The notes: a model not told the origin generated them from the sequence alone. Shown: positions 8,730 through 17,632, counted from the stretch's first letter. The stretch is DNA of 64,000 bases from Methanobacteriota archaeon (GCA_023402275.1 JAEXCH010000014.1:87249-151248), one strand, 5' to 3'. A program made the numbers and translations.

Positions 8730-9412
8730 TCCCTGAACCTTACTTCAATGGGCTTTCCCAATGAGATGGAATCCTCGGTCACGATACAATCGTAGGCCAG
8801 GATCCCTACGCCTTTCCTTGCGGCGTTCTCGACCTCTAAAGCGAACTCCTCATGCATATCATAGTTCGGCATGAAGTGGTCAGGCCCTCTCATCTGTATC
8901 AGAAAGAGGACATATGTCTCATATCCGTCTTCCAGGGCCTTTTCCAATTCCCTGACATGTTTAAGCCCCCTCTCTGTGGGGGCATCAGGGAATAATGCAG
9001 TTCCGTCGGTCTCCAGCGTAACGCCCTTTATCTCCATGAGGACCTTTCTGTTCCCTTCCTCTCCGTATATGTCTATCCTTGAATCATCGATGGTGAATTC
9101 AGGTTTGATGTTGTTCAGATCCTTAAGTGCATCTATCTTATCAGATGATTCAAAGACGATCTTGTTGGGAGCTTGTGAATCGATGTTCACAAGCATGTTC
9201 CCTTTGTAAACGGATACAAGATCGAATTTGGTAGAGCGTTTAGGATCGGAAGATCCGTCGAGAATGACCTTTGCTCCCGGTATCAGGAGTTCCTTGCATC
9301 TGCCAGTGTTCTTGACGTGGCATTTCTCTTTCTTGCCGTTCACATCGACATATGCAATGAACCTGTTCGGTCTATCGATGAATGTTCCGATCGAAGTATT
9401 TGAATATTTCAT
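8720..9412 (-). CDS. sfsA: SfsA family protein (sugar fermentation stimulation homologue)
   Basis: A 230-residue SfsA protein. Recognised by the N-terminal RPNRFIAYVDV segment, CHVKNTGRCKELLIPG around residues 31-46, and the conserved nuclease-like core LMEIKGVTLETDG..LFPDAPTERG..H near 125-150. E. coli SfsA was described as a DNA-binding factor affecting maltose use, but the fold resembles restriction-endonuclease-like nucleases, so the real role in archaea is not known. The start is four bases from the end of the nitroreductase gene upstream, so both are likely on one transcript. Confidence 0.88.
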   Translation of the reverse strand: MKYSNTSIGTFIDRPNRFIAYVDVNGKKEKCHVKNTGRCKELLIPGAKVILDGSSDPKRSTKFDLVSVYKGNMLVNIDSQAPNKIVFESSDKIDALKDLNNIKPEFTIDDSRIDIYGEEGNRKVLMEIKGVTLETDGTALFPDAPTERGLKHVRELEKALEDGYETYVLFLIQMRGPDHFMPNYDMHEEFALEVENAARKGVGILAYDCIVTEDSISLGKPIEVRFRDHS

Positions 9413-9416
9413 CGCT

Positions 9417-9974
9417 TCACTTCATCCATTTAAGGATCTTCACATCGGATCTTGGGTGTTTCTCCACATCTCCTTCGGGCTTTCCCAACAGAAGACATGC
9501 GATATGTCTGTGATCCTCTGGTACGTTGCATTCCTTTCTGAATTCGGGGTCGTTGCCAAGTGCTCCCGCGAATCCTATGAAGCATGTTCCGTAACCCATT
9601 GCATGAGCAGCAAGCATTATGTTCCCTGCAGCAAGAGAGCCATCCTCCACGGGGGTCAAGGCCTCAGGGGATGCGAATATGAATATCAATGAAGGAGCCC
9701 CGTGGAATATGTCCATTGACGGATCCTTCATCCTCTCCATGATATGCGGAGGGAAGTTCGCTCCACTGTTGAGAAGGGTCAATCTTGCCTTGTTGCTGAA
9801 CTCAGATATCTTCTTCTGGTCCTGCATCACAACGAACCTGAGTGCCTGAGCATTCATTCCGTTTGCAGCGTGGAATCCTGCTTTTAGGATCTCCTCTACA
9901 TCCTTCTCGGGGACTTTCTCTTTCTTGTATCTTCTTACAGATGATCTTCCATATATTGCATCGAATATATCCAT
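9417..9974 (-). CDS. Nitroreductase family flavoprotein
   Basis: FMN-dependent nitroreductase-family oxidoreductase. The N-terminal MDIFDAIYGRSSVRRYK motif (the R-S-x-R-x-Y flavin-binding signature) is clear. The frame is open up to an ATG at 10016, but the motif normally starts within the first few residues, so the ATG at 9974 (185 residues) is preferred. AGNIMLAAHAMGYGTCFIG near residue 120 is the second conserved segment. The promoter region is shared with the divergent binding-protein gene, and a TTAGG-type operator lies between them. It may therefore be metal-regulated, perhaps reducing a ferric chelate, which is inference. Confidence 0.85.
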   Translation of the reverse strand: MDIFDAIYGRSSVRRYKKEKVPEKDVEEILKAGFHAANGMNAQALRFVVMQDQKKISEFSNKARLTLLNSGANFPPHIMERMKDPSMDIFHGAPSLIFIFASPEALTPVEDGSLAAGNIMLAAHAMGYGTCFIGFAGALGNDPEFRKECNVPEDHRHIACLLLGKPEGDVEKHPRSDVKILKWMK

Positions 9975-10020
9975 GCCGTCTGATTGACATTCAAGGATAT
10001 ATCCTTTGGTAATCATTAGA

Positions 10021-10036
10021 TTTAGGAATACCTAAA
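10021..10036. promoter_or_regulatory. DtxR/MDR1-type metal-responsive operator, site 1
   Basis: Perfect inverted repeat TTTAGG-AATA-CCTAAA between the divergent nitroreductase and binding-protein genes. A TATA-like AAATATTTATATC runs from about 10033, so a repressor bound here would cover the promoter. The half-site TTAGG is that of DtxR/IdeR-family iron repressors and their archaeal relatives. A second copy precedes the permease at 11356. The match to a regulator is inferred; no such regulator gene is in the window. Confidence 0.7.
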
Positions 10037-10090
10037 TATTTATATCTCAACCTTAATTCGTGGCCACAGAACACCGAAACAGGTGAATGA

Positions 10091-11281
10091 ATGAACAACA
10101 AGACAATAATCATCATAGTTGTGGCCGTAGTAGCGATCATTTGTGCTGCAGGGGCTATAGTAGCATTGAATCCTGGGTCTTATGACAGCGGGAAGAACAA
10201 CGAAGGAAAGGATATAGTCACCATCACTGATGATCTCGGACGCGAAGTGGAATTGGCTCTCCCCATAGAAGAGATTGTGATGCCTTCTTCCGACCTATTG
10301 AGAGCATTCATTGCTGTAGCCGGCGATGATTTCATAGACCTTCTGACAGGCGGATTGGGGGATCTACAGAGAGCAGATTCTGAATTCTACGACATACTTA
10401 CAAAAAACTATCCTGCAGTTAAGAACCTCAAATCATGCGGCATAGCATATGGTAACAGCGGACAGGGTGGACTTGAGATAGATACGATAATCGGTCTCGA
10501 ACCAGAACTCATCCTGTTCCCAACCACGACCAAAACATACCAATACATAAGCGATGCACAGCTTAAAGCGATCGATAATGCAGGTATACCCTATGTGTTC
10601 GTTGACTTCTATACCGATCCTTACGGCGAGGGAAACTTCCAGAAGAACATCAGGATACTCGGTAAGATACTACAGGAAGAGGAACGTGCAGAGAGTGTGA
10701 TCTCATTCTTCGAGAAACAGGTCAATGCAGTATATGATAATCTTCCGACAATAAAGGATGACGAAAGGAAGAAGGTGTTCGTTGATATCGTGGGCGGAGG
10801 CGGCCAGCCATCGATCACCACACAGGCCGGGGTTCCAGAGATAGAATATACGAATGGATACAACGTTGCCATGGAGATGACCCTTCCGGGGGGTTTCGGT
10901 GAACCGGACAGAGAGAAACTCATCTCGATAGATCCCGATATACTCTATATCTGCGCATCATCGTGGTATGGCCACGAACTGGGGACCATGTTCGGTTTCA
11001 ATGCAAACCCTACAGATGCACAACTGAAGGCTGCGGCCGAAAGATACCTGAATGAGAATAACTACAACATATTGACGGCAGCCAAGGAGAATGAGGTATA
11101 CTTCGTCTATGCAATGTTCAGACAGGATGTTGAGTGCTTCGTCACATTGCAGCAGATGGCAGTGATGCTCTATCCCGATGTGTTCTCGGATCTGGATCCT
11201 GATCAGACATTGTATGAGTTCTACGATAAGTTCATGCCGTTCCAGATAACCGGGAACTGGATGTACAAGATATCATCCTGA
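10091..11281 (+). CDS. ABC transporter substrate-binding protein, iron-chelate/cobalamin type
   Basis: A 396-residue exported binding protein. Residues 5-26 form a hydrophobic signal or anchor helix without a clear lipobox, and the mature part starts with an acidic/polar linker. The domain begins with ITDDLGREVELALPIEEIV, the usual opening of the periplasmic-binding-protein family that serves ferric siderophores, haem or cobalamin (FepB/BtuF-like). GLEPELILFP near residue 140 and IDPDILYI near 279 are the other recognisable strands. The frame has an overlapping ATG at 10087 in another phase; the one at 10091 is the gene. It is transcribed under the operator at 10021. Confidence 0.88.
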   Translation: MNNKTIIIIVVAVVAIICAAGAIVALNPGSYDSGKNNEGKDIVTITDDLGREVELALPIEEIVMPSSDLLRAFIAVAGDDFIDLLTGGLGDLQRADSEFYDILTKNYPAVKNLKSCGIAYGNSGQGGLEIDTIIGLEPELILFPTTTKTYQYISDAQLKAIDNAGIPYVFVDFYTDPYGEGNFQKNIRILGKILQEEERAESVISFFEKQVNAVYDNLPTIKDDERKKVFVDIVGGGGQPSITTQAGVPEIEYTNGYNVAMEMTLPGGFGEPDREKLISIDPDILYICASSWYGHELGTMFGFNANPTDAQLKAAAERYLNENNYNILTAAKENEVYFVYAMFRQDVECFVTLQQMAVMLYPDVFSDLDPDQTLYEFYDKFMPFQITGNWMYKISS

Positions 11282-11301
11282 TGTTTTGAACACCGATAAA
11301 C

Positions 11302-11344
11302 AAATGTCCGTCGTCAGAAAAATGATGGCGGGCATTTATTTTTG
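11302..11344 (+). terminator. Terminator after the binding-protein gene
   Basis: Inverted repeat AAATGTCCG (11302-11310) with CGGGCATTT (11329-11337), one G-T pair, followed by a run of T residues at about 11338-11343. It separates the binding-protein gene from the permease operon, which has its own operator and promoter. Confidence 0.6.
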
Positions 11345-11355
11345 CATAATAAAAA

Positions 11356-11371
11356 TTTAGGAAATCCTAAT
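11356..11371. promoter_or_regulatory. DtxR/MDR1-type metal-responsive operator, site 2
   Basis: TTTAGG-AAAT-CCTAAT, with a perfect TTAGGA-AA-TCCTAA core at 11357-11370, lies 20 bases before the permease start. An A/T-rich TATA-like stretch (about 11345-11355) is just upstream. It has the same half-sites and spacing as the site at 10021, so the binding-protein gene and the permease operon appear to be co-regulated although a terminator splits them. Confidence 0.7.
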
Positions 11372-11391
11372 TAAAGATCGTGTGATAAAAA

Positions 11392-12465
11392 ATGTCAGTC
11401 AAAGAACAAACAAACATTGAAGTAGAGGTGTCCTCGGGTAGAGATGTATATAATGCCATTTCGGGAAAGAAGTGGATATTTGTGGCTGTATCAATAATAG
11501 CCATACTGATATTCTTCGTTGCCAACATAATGATCGGTTCATCCTCGATGACAATTATGGATGTACTACAGACCATACTATACCCCAATTCGGTCAGCGC
11601 CGGTATGCATGCAATAGTATGGGATGTTAGACTTCCGATGTCGCTGATGGCCATCCTTGCAGGCATGGCACTCGGCATAGCAGGTGCGGAGATGCAGACC
11701 ATCTTGGACAATCCTCTTGCAGAACCGTATACGCTTGGTATCTCTTCTGCGGCGGCATTCGGTGCGGGTCTGGTTATCGTCTTCAACTTCGGATTCACTG
11801 GAGCGGGAGAATATATGATGCCCATCAACGCATTCATCTTCTCCCTATTGTCGTGTGGAGTGATCTATGCTGTGGCAAAGAGGAAGACCGCAGATAAAAC
11901 AGTAATAATCCTAACAGGGGTGGCAATGCTGTTCCTGTTCCAATCATTGGTCTCTCTCGTGCAATACATGGGTAATTCCCAACAGGCCTCATCAGTACTA
12001 TATTGGATATTCGGAAGCCTTACACGAGCTACCTGGGAGAACCTGGCGATATTGCTTGTTGTTGTGGTGGGTTGTCTGATATTGTTCGGAATGAACTCTT
12101 GGAAACTGACCGCATTGAAACTTGGGGATACAAAAGCAAAAACACTTGGGGTGAACGTTGACGGACTGAGAAGGAAGGTTCTGATAGGAGTATCCTTACT
12201 CACTGCAACAGTGGTCAGCTTCACCGGAACGATAGGGTTCGTAGGTCTTGTAGGGCCGCATATCGCAAGGATGTTGGTAGGTGATGATCAAAGATATTTC
12301 TTACCATTATCGGCATTGATCGGTGCCCTATTGCTATCATTGTCAGCAGTATTATGTAAGGTGATAATTCCCGGGGTCACATTCCCGATAGGTATCGTGA
12401 CCTCATTCATCGGTGTTCCGTTCTTCATGATGCTGATATTAAAGAAAAAGGGGGCGTTATTCTGA
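11392..12465 (+). CDS. FecCD-type ABC transporter permease
   Basis: Membrane subunit of an iron-chelate/cobalamin importer, 357 residues with about nine to ten helices. The family signatures are visible: DVRLPMSLMAILAGMALGIAGAEMQ near residues 80-104, NPLAEPYTLGISSAAAFGA near 110, and GPHIARMLVGDDQRYFLP near 287, the coupling region to the ATPase. The N-terminal 30 residues are polar and cytoplasmic. It ends in TGA at 12463-12465, where the ATPase gene overlaps it. The substrate (ferric siderophore, haem or cobalamin) is not decided by sequence; the iron-type operator favours an iron chelate. Confidence 0.9.
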   Translation: MSVKEQTNIEVEVSSGRDVYNAISGKKWIFVAVSIIAILIFFVANIMIGSSSMTIMDVLQTILYPNSVSAGMHAIVWDVRLPMSLMAILAGMALGIAGAEMQTILDNPLAEPYTLGISSAAAFGAGLVIVFNFGFTGAGEYMMPINAFIFSLLSCGVIYAVAKRKTADKTVIILTGVAMLFLFQSLVSLVQYMGNSQQASSVLYWIFGSLTRATWENLAILLVVVVGCLILFGMNSWKLTALKLGDTKAKTLGVNVDGLRRKVLIGVSLLTATVVSFTGTIGFVGLVGPHIARMLVGDDQRYFLPLSALIGALLLSLSAVLCKVIIPGVTFPIGIVTSFIGVPFFMMLILKKKGALF

Positions 12466-13313
12466 AACTTGAGATCGATGATCTTAGATTCTCATATGGC
12501 GAAACAGAGATTTTGAAAGGTATAGATATGGATGCGAACAGAGGTATGACCTCTGTCATAGGTCCTAATGCAGCTGGTAAGTCCACGCTGATGAAATGTG
12601 TTACAGGATTGTTGAATGCAAATGGAGCGATGACCCTTGGAGGAAGGGACCTCCTAGGGAAGAGGGATGACGAGCTCCGTAAGGACATCGCCTACATGCC
12701 GCAGGAACCTCCGGACAGGACATCACTTACGGTAATGGAAGTTATGCTAATGGGACGTCTGGATTCATTGAAATGGAAGGTGGGTGACGAGGACATAGAT
12801 GCCGCCTACGGCGCATTGGAGGAACTAGGCATAGAACATCTTGCGACCAGACCGATGAGGGAACTAAGCGGAGGTCAGAGCCAGATAGTCATGATAGCAC
12901 AGTGCCTCGTAAGGGAACCTAAGCTTCTGATAATGGACGAACCTATCAACAATCTTGATCTCCAGAAACAACTGGAGATGTTCGAGATGCTGAACAGGGT
13001 CACCAGGAACAAGGAATTGACCTCTCTGTTGGTACTTCACGACATAAGTTTCGCAGCAAGATTCTCCGATCAGGTCATAGTGCTCTCGGATGGAATGGTA
13101 TATGATTCCGGTTCACCGAAGGATGTCATCACCCAAGAGATGATACGCGATGTCTACGGCGTGGAATCCGATGTCATAATAGGAAGGGATGGTACACCTC
13201 ATGTCCATCCCTTGTATTCATTGAGAACTAAAAAGTTAGAGACATTCGATAAGGATGTTACCGTATCCGAGGATATCGATGAACATGCGGTACCTGAAGG
13301 AGGGATCATATGA
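12462..13313 (+). CDS. ABC transporter ATPase of the iron-chelate importer (apparent CTG start)
   Basis: FepC/BtuD-type ATPase, about 283 residues. The Walker A GPNAAGKST, signature LSGGQSQ and Walker B LLIMDEP are complete. The family N-terminus (KLEIDDLRFSYGE) is encoded upstream of the TTG at 12513, so that cannot be the start. Reading back, the only suitable place is CTG at 12462, which overlaps the permease stop as CTGA exactly where ATGA would be expected, with an AAGGGGG purine run nearby. The start codon is therefore unusual or a single-base change. It overlaps the next gene by ATGA at 13310. Confidence 0.85.
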   Translation: MKLEIDDLRFSYGETEILKGIDMDANRGMTSVIGPNAAGKSTLMKCVTGLLNANGAMTLGGRDLLGKRDDELRKDIAYMPQEPPDRTSLTVMEVMLMGRLDSLKWKVGDEDIDAAYGALEELGIEHLATRPMRELSGGQSQIVMIAQCLVREPKLLIMDEPINNLDLQKQLEMFEMLNRVTRNKELTSLLVLHDISFAARFSDQVIVLSDGMVYDSGSPKDVITQEMIRDVYGVESDVIIGRDGTPHVHPLYSLRTKKLETFDKDVTVSEDIDEHAVPEGGII

Positions 13314-15079
13314 ATCGGAACTCCACCAAGAAGGAGAAAAGCAGTCTTGGTAGGCTGATGGAGATGGCCGGTCAGAAGAAGGGCCTGATGATCGCTTCAT
13401 GTACCCTTGCGGTAATAGGGGACCTTCTTGCATTGGTCCCGTTCGTTGTGATATACTTCATCGCAGTGGCATTGTTGGAACCTCCCATCGACAGAGATTA
13501 TGTCATGGAACTGGTGATGTGGGCGGTCATCGCGTTCATATTGAGGGCGGTGGTAAGATATGCCTCGAACATGGCATCACACATCAGTGCATACAACATA
13601 TTGTATGGCCTGAGGACGACCATAGAGAGGCACCTGGGTAAACTCCCAATGGGTTACTTCACAAAGAACAACACCGGTGCGGTAAAGAAGATACTGGGTG
13701 AGGATGTCGAACGTATCGAACTGTTCATTGCTCATCATATTCCTGATGTAGTCTCTGTGGTCCTGGTCCCCCTTATTACTGCGATATTCCTCGCATCGGT
13801 GAACTGGATCCTTGCGATAACTGCATTGATACCGATACCTCTCGCCTTGCTTGCATGGTCGAGGTCATTCGTGTCCAACTCGGAGGAGATGGCCGCTAAG
13901 ATGAAAGGCTACCACGACTCAATGGAGAACATGCACAGTACGATAGTGGAATACGTATACGGAATGCCTATCGTCAAAGCGTTCAACCAGACGGTATTCT
14001 CGTTCGAGAGGTTCAAGGACTCTGTTTATAGATACAGGGATTACTGCAATGATTGGACCAACGGCATGATAAGCAATTGGTCCGCTTTCAATACCATCCT
14101 AGGTTCAAGTATCGTATTCATACTGCCTGTCGGATTGTGGCTCTATCTCAATGATATGACCACCATCCCGATCCTTATCCTATTTTTGATAATCGGTGTC
14201 GGAATGGTCAGGTCGATGTTCAAAGCGATGACCATCTTCAGCAGCTATCAGATGATCAAGACAGGAGTGGAACGCATAGATTCCATACTGAATGAGGAAC
14301 CATTGAAGGATACTGTCACACCGGAGGAATCCAATGGATACTCTGTGGAATTCGACGATGTTTCCTTTGCATACGGTGAAAGGGAAGTACTGCACAAGGT
14401 ATCCTTTGAAACGGGGGATAGAACGATAACCGCTTTGGTAGGACCTTCTGGTGCGGGTAAATCCACCATAGCACAACTGATACCCAGACTTTGGGATATC
14501 CAAGAAGGCAACATAAGGATAGGCGGGGCGGACATCCGCAACATACCTGTTGAGAAGTTGATGGATACGATAGCATTCGTATTCCAGGACACGTTCATCT
14601 TCTCGGACACTGTTGCAAGCAACATCAAGATGGGCAAGGATGTTCCGGAACAGGTCATGATCGATGCTGCGAAGGCAGCACAGATACATGAAGTGATAAT
14701 GTCACTGCCTGACGGTTATGACACCATAATCGGAGAGGGAGGACACAACCTATCTGGAGGAGAGAAACAACGCATATCCATTGCAAGGGCCGTCCTGAAG
14801 GATGCCCCGATAATAATATTGGATGAGGCTACAGCATTCTCCGATCCGGACAACGAATCCAAGATACAAGGGGCGATAGGAGAACTCATAAGGAACAAGA
14901 CAGCGGTGATCGTTGCACATCGTCTCTCCACCATCAAGGATTCAGATCAGATAATCGTGGTCGATGAGGGGAAGATCGTTGGGAAGGGAACCCACGATGA
15001 GCTTCTGAAAGAACAGGAACTATACCGCAGGATGTGGGAATCTCACATTTCCGCACAGGAATGGACGGTGGTATCATGA
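13310..15079 (+). CDS. ABC half-transporter, exporter fold (first of a pair)
   Basis: A 589-residue fusion of an exporter-type six-helix membrane domain (about 25-330) and an ATPase domain. Walker A GPSGAGKST, LSGGEKQRISIARA and IIILDEATAFSDPDNE are complete. The FSDPDNE in place of the common SALD is seen in siderophore-linked members such as the IrtB/YbtP group. The gene starts on ATGA overlapping the importer ATPase and ends on ATGA overlapping its partner, so five genes of transport run as one unit. It probably forms a heterodimer with the next protein, and may import or export a siderophore or process its ferric form. Confidence 0.88.
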   Translation: MNRNSTKKEKSSLGRLMEMAGQKKGLMIASCTLAVIGDLLALVPFVVIYFIAVALLEPPIDRDYVMELVMWAVIAFILRAVVRYASNMASHISAYNILYGLRTTIERHLGKLPMGYFTKNNTGAVKKILGEDVERIELFIAHHIPDVVSVVLVPLITAIFLASVNWILAITALIPIPLALLAWSRSFVSNSEEMAAKMKGYHDSMENMHSTIVEYVYGMPIVKAFNQTVFSFERFKDSVYRYRDYCNDWTNGMISNWSAFNTILGSSIVFILPVGLWLYLNDMTTIPILILFLIIGVGMVRSMFKAMTIFSSYQMIKTGVERIDSILNEEPLKDTVTPEESNGYSVEFDDVSFAYGEREVLHKVSFETGDRTITALVGPSGAGKSTIAQLIPRLWDIQEGNIRIGGADIRNIPVEKLMDTIAFVFQDTFIFSDTVASNIKMGKDVPEQVMIDAAKAAQIHEVIMSLPDGYDTIIGEGGHNLSGGEKQRISIARAVLKDAPIIILDEATAFSDPDNESKIQGAIGELIRNKTAVIVAHRLSTIKDSDQIIVVDEGKIVGKGTHDELLKEQELYRRMWESHISAQEWTVVS

Positions 15080-16851
15080 TAAAGTCATTGGATATTGTAA
15101 CGGACGGCAACATGCGTTCCATGAGAGGCACAACACTCTGGAATATGTTGCAGTCGGGTTGGAAGGGGACACCATTCTTCTTCCTGTACATGATATTGTT
15201 GGAGATCTTCAAACATGAGGATACAGGAGCACCTCTCGACACAGGACTGCTTTCGATATACATTGTGGCATTGGTGATATGTCTGGTGCTTCAATTCTTC
15301 GTCTCCAACCATGCACTCAGAAAGGCATATATCGGCGCATACAACATGGTCGCTGAAGTAAGGATCAGACTAGGGGAACACCTTAGGAAACTGCCGATGG
15401 GATTCTTCAAGAGAACGGATCCGGGAGACTCAACATCATTGCTGTTGCATGATGTGGATAGGGTGGAAGAGACATTCAGCCGTCTGTATCCTGACCTAAT
15501 TGGAGCAATAGTGCTTCCTGCCGTCATGGCAGTGTTCTTGGCACTCGCGGACTGGAGACTATGCCTGGTGCTTGTGATAACAGCATTGGTAGCGGTCCCC
15601 GCCCTTGTTATCTGTCTGAGGATACTGAAACACTTCTCCATCAAGCAGATGACCGCCAAAGGTAAGATGACCTCGAGAACATTGGAATACCTTCACGGGA
15701 TGAAGACAATAAAAGCATACAACCAGACTGGAACAAGCTTCACAAGATTGGATGATGCCAACAAGGAGTTCAGGAAGGAATGCATAAAGCTTGAGGCGGC
15801 ACCTGTTCCTTTGATCATGCTATATCAGTGCATAATCGAACTGGGATTCATACTTGTGATAATGATAGGTACCAACTACGTACTGGGGAACACGTTGTCA
15901 CCAACGGTATTCCTATTGTTCCTGGTTATAGGTTACCAATTCTGCGAACCTCTGAAGCAGATATCCGTGTACATCTCCGAGATGAGGTACATGAACGTTG
16001 CTGCAGATAGGATAAGCGATGTGTTGGAGACGAAACCACTTCCTGAACCTGAGGAGGATGTAGAGCTTGATAAGTTCGATATCGAATTCAAGGATGTGAG
16101 CTTCGCATACGATACAAAGACCGTTCTCAATGACATCAACATAAAGATGCCAGAGAACACCGTTACCGCACTGGTCGGACCTTCTGGGTCAGGTAAGACA
16201 ACAATAACGAACCTGATCGCAAGGTTCTGGGATGTGTCCGAAGGGAGCATCATGATCGGAGGAAGGGATGTACGTGAAGTAAAGACGGACAGACTCCTTT
16301 CATACATCAGTGCTGTGTTCCAGGATGTATATCTTTTCAACGATACGATATACAACAACATAAGGATCGGAAAGAACGGTGCAACAGAGGAAGAGATAAG
16401 GAAGGCGGCAGAAGCCGCTCAATGTCTTGAATTCATAGAGAAGCTACCGAATGGATTCGATACCGTTATCGGAGAGGGCGGTTCAACATTGTCCGGCGGG
16501 GAGAAACAACGTATCTCCATAGCACGTGCGATACTGAAGGATGCTCCGATCATATTGTTGGATGAGGCAACAGCTTCCCTGGACCCAGAGAACGAGAAGA
16601 GCATACAGAATGCTATACACGAATTGGTAAAGTCCAAGACAGTTGTTGTCATCGCACATCGTTTGAACACTATATCCGCATCGGATCAGATAGTGGTCCT
16701 GAAAGAAGGATCGATAGTTGAGAAAGGTAGGCATAAGGAACTCCTAGAACAAGGCGGACTCTATGCACATATGTGGTCCGAACAGGAAAAGGCACGCGGA
16801 TGGAAGATAACAGAAAATAAAGACCCAGGAGCAGAAAGCACTGCTGCATGA
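15076..16851 (+). CDS. ABC half-transporter, exporter fold (second of a pair)
   Basis: A 591-residue exporter-fold half-transporter, paralogous to the upstream one. The membrane domain spans about residues 25-320, then the ATPase domain with GPSGSGKTT, LSGGEKQRISIARA and ILLDEATASLDPENE. The D-loop is canonical here and not in the partner, as is common for heterodimers. An ATG at 15034 is in frame, but the ATG at 15076 overlaps the previous stop as ATGA and gives the expected length, so it is preferred. A short polar tail follows the ATPase domain. Confidence 0.88.
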   Translation: MIKSLDIVTDGNMRSMRGTTLWNMLQSGWKGTPFFFLYMILLEIFKHEDTGAPLDTGLLSIYIVALVICLVLQFFVSNHALRKAYIGAYNMVAEVRIRLGEHLRKLPMGFFKRTDPGDSTSLLLHDVDRVEETFSRLYPDLIGAIVLPAVMAVFLALADWRLCLVLVITALVAVPALVICLRILKHFSIKQMTAKGKMTSRTLEYLHGMKTIKAYNQTGTSFTRLDDANKEFRKECIKLEAAPVPLIMLYQCIIELGFILVIMIGTNYVLGNTLSPTVFLLFLVIGYQFCEPLKQISVYISEMRYMNVAADRISDVLETKPLPEPEEDVELDKFDIEFKDVSFAYDTKTVLNDINIKMPENTVTALVGPSGSGKTTITNLIARFWDVSEGSIMIGGRDVREVKTDRLLSYISAVFQDVYLFNDTIYNNIRIGKNGATEEEIRKAAEAAQCLEFIEKLPNGFDTVIGEGGSTLSGGEKQRISIARAILKDAPIILLDEATASLDPENEKSIQNAIHELVKSKTVVVIAHRLNTISASDQIVVLKEGSIVEKGRHKELLEQGGLYAHMWSEQEKARGWKITENKDPGAESTAA

Positions 16852-16860
16852 GGTGATATC

Positions 16861-16944
16861 ATGAATGACTATGAACAAATATCAATAAAGGGGGTGATAG
16901 AAACGGGGAAAGAACCTCAGAGCAGGGCGTGGTGTAGCCTATAA
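16861..16944 (+). CDS. Short ORF of 27 codons after the ABC pair
   Basis: An ATG with a very good ribosome site (TGAGGTGATATC immediately upstream) opens a 27-residue frame ending in TAA. It begins nine bases after the last ABC gene. The peptide starts MNDYEQISIKGVIE and ends WCSL; I recognise no family. It could be a real small protein of the operon or the remnant of a longer sixth gene whose 3' part has been lost, since the DNA just after it is non-coding and AT-rich. Confidence 0.4.
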   Translation: MNDYEQISIKGVIETGKEPQSRAWCSL

Positions 16945-16974
16945 TCCACTGGGCTGTATTGCTCCACGATGCTC

Positions 16975-17020
16975 ATGAGTACTCATATTAATCATATTTA
17001 AATAAATCATAAGTGCTCAT
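16975..17020. promoter_or_regulatory. Palindrome with a repeated half-site
   Basis: Perfect 12-base palindrome ATGAGTACTCAT (16975-16986) in the non-coding stretch 16945-17135. A related AGTGCTCAT at 17012-17020 repeats the AGTACTCAT half 34 bases later, with an AT-rich, TATA-like stretch between. No gene start is close: the nearest genes end on either side. It could be an operator left from a lost gene or chance. Confidence 0.3.
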
Positions 17021-17135
17021 TTGCACCTCTTGGTCGAATTGGTGATACAACTGGAAAATGCAAATGGCATTTATCAAAAGACAATTAAACATATTAAACA
17101 CATGCATGATGGTAAAATCATCCAACAAATCTCTT

Positions 17136-17597
17136 TTAACGCGCCAAATTATTCTCTTTCGTCCATTTGTCATTAATATTTGATTCAAATTTTTTCGAAG
17201 CAGATGTATAAAGGGCCAGAACTTCTATCGCCACAGCGATTATCAATAACATCCAGAATGCGACCCCACCAATGGTTGCAAATGTCATTACATATGAGAA
17301 AACTATCATCAGTATGCCTAGGAATGATGATATCTTTTCTATATTGTATGCGGATAGATCTTCTTTTGAGAAGAAAATGAATGGGAAAAGAATTCTGATC
17401 TGTCCAAAGAATATGACCAAGCCGAGTATCAATATCAACAATGAAAACAGAATGCCCATCCAGAATGTTCCCTGACCTCTGAATAGATCCTGGTCGAATA
17501 TTCCTGTAAATTCGATAAGGTAGAACGACACTGCTGCTATGACTACCCATAGAAGGCACAGGAACAAAGCAACTTTTCTTCGTTCTTTGATGAACAT
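17136..17597 (-). CDS. Small membrane protein, DUF3784-like
   Basis: A 153-residue protein with four hydrophobic helices (about 9-30, 45-65, 92-112 and 113-132). The loop after helix 2 has FFSKEDLSAYNIEKISSFLG, which resembles the DUF3784 pattern (IAGYNTM..YD..KLSK..G) also seen in the run of proteins at 25881-28450. The last 20 residues are polar and charged. Function unknown. It stands alone next to tRNA-Ser. Confidence 0.6.
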   Translation of the reverse strand: MFIKERRKVALFLCLLWVVIAAVSFYLIEFTGIFDQDLFRGQGTFWMGILFSLLILILGLVIFFGQIRILFPFIFFSKEDLSAYNIEKISSFLGILMIVFSYVMTFATIGGVAFWMLLIIAVAIEVLALYTSASKKFESNINDKWTKENNLAR

Positions 17598-17632
17598 ATA
17601 AAAGAATCATCTGACCAATATAAGAATATAAG

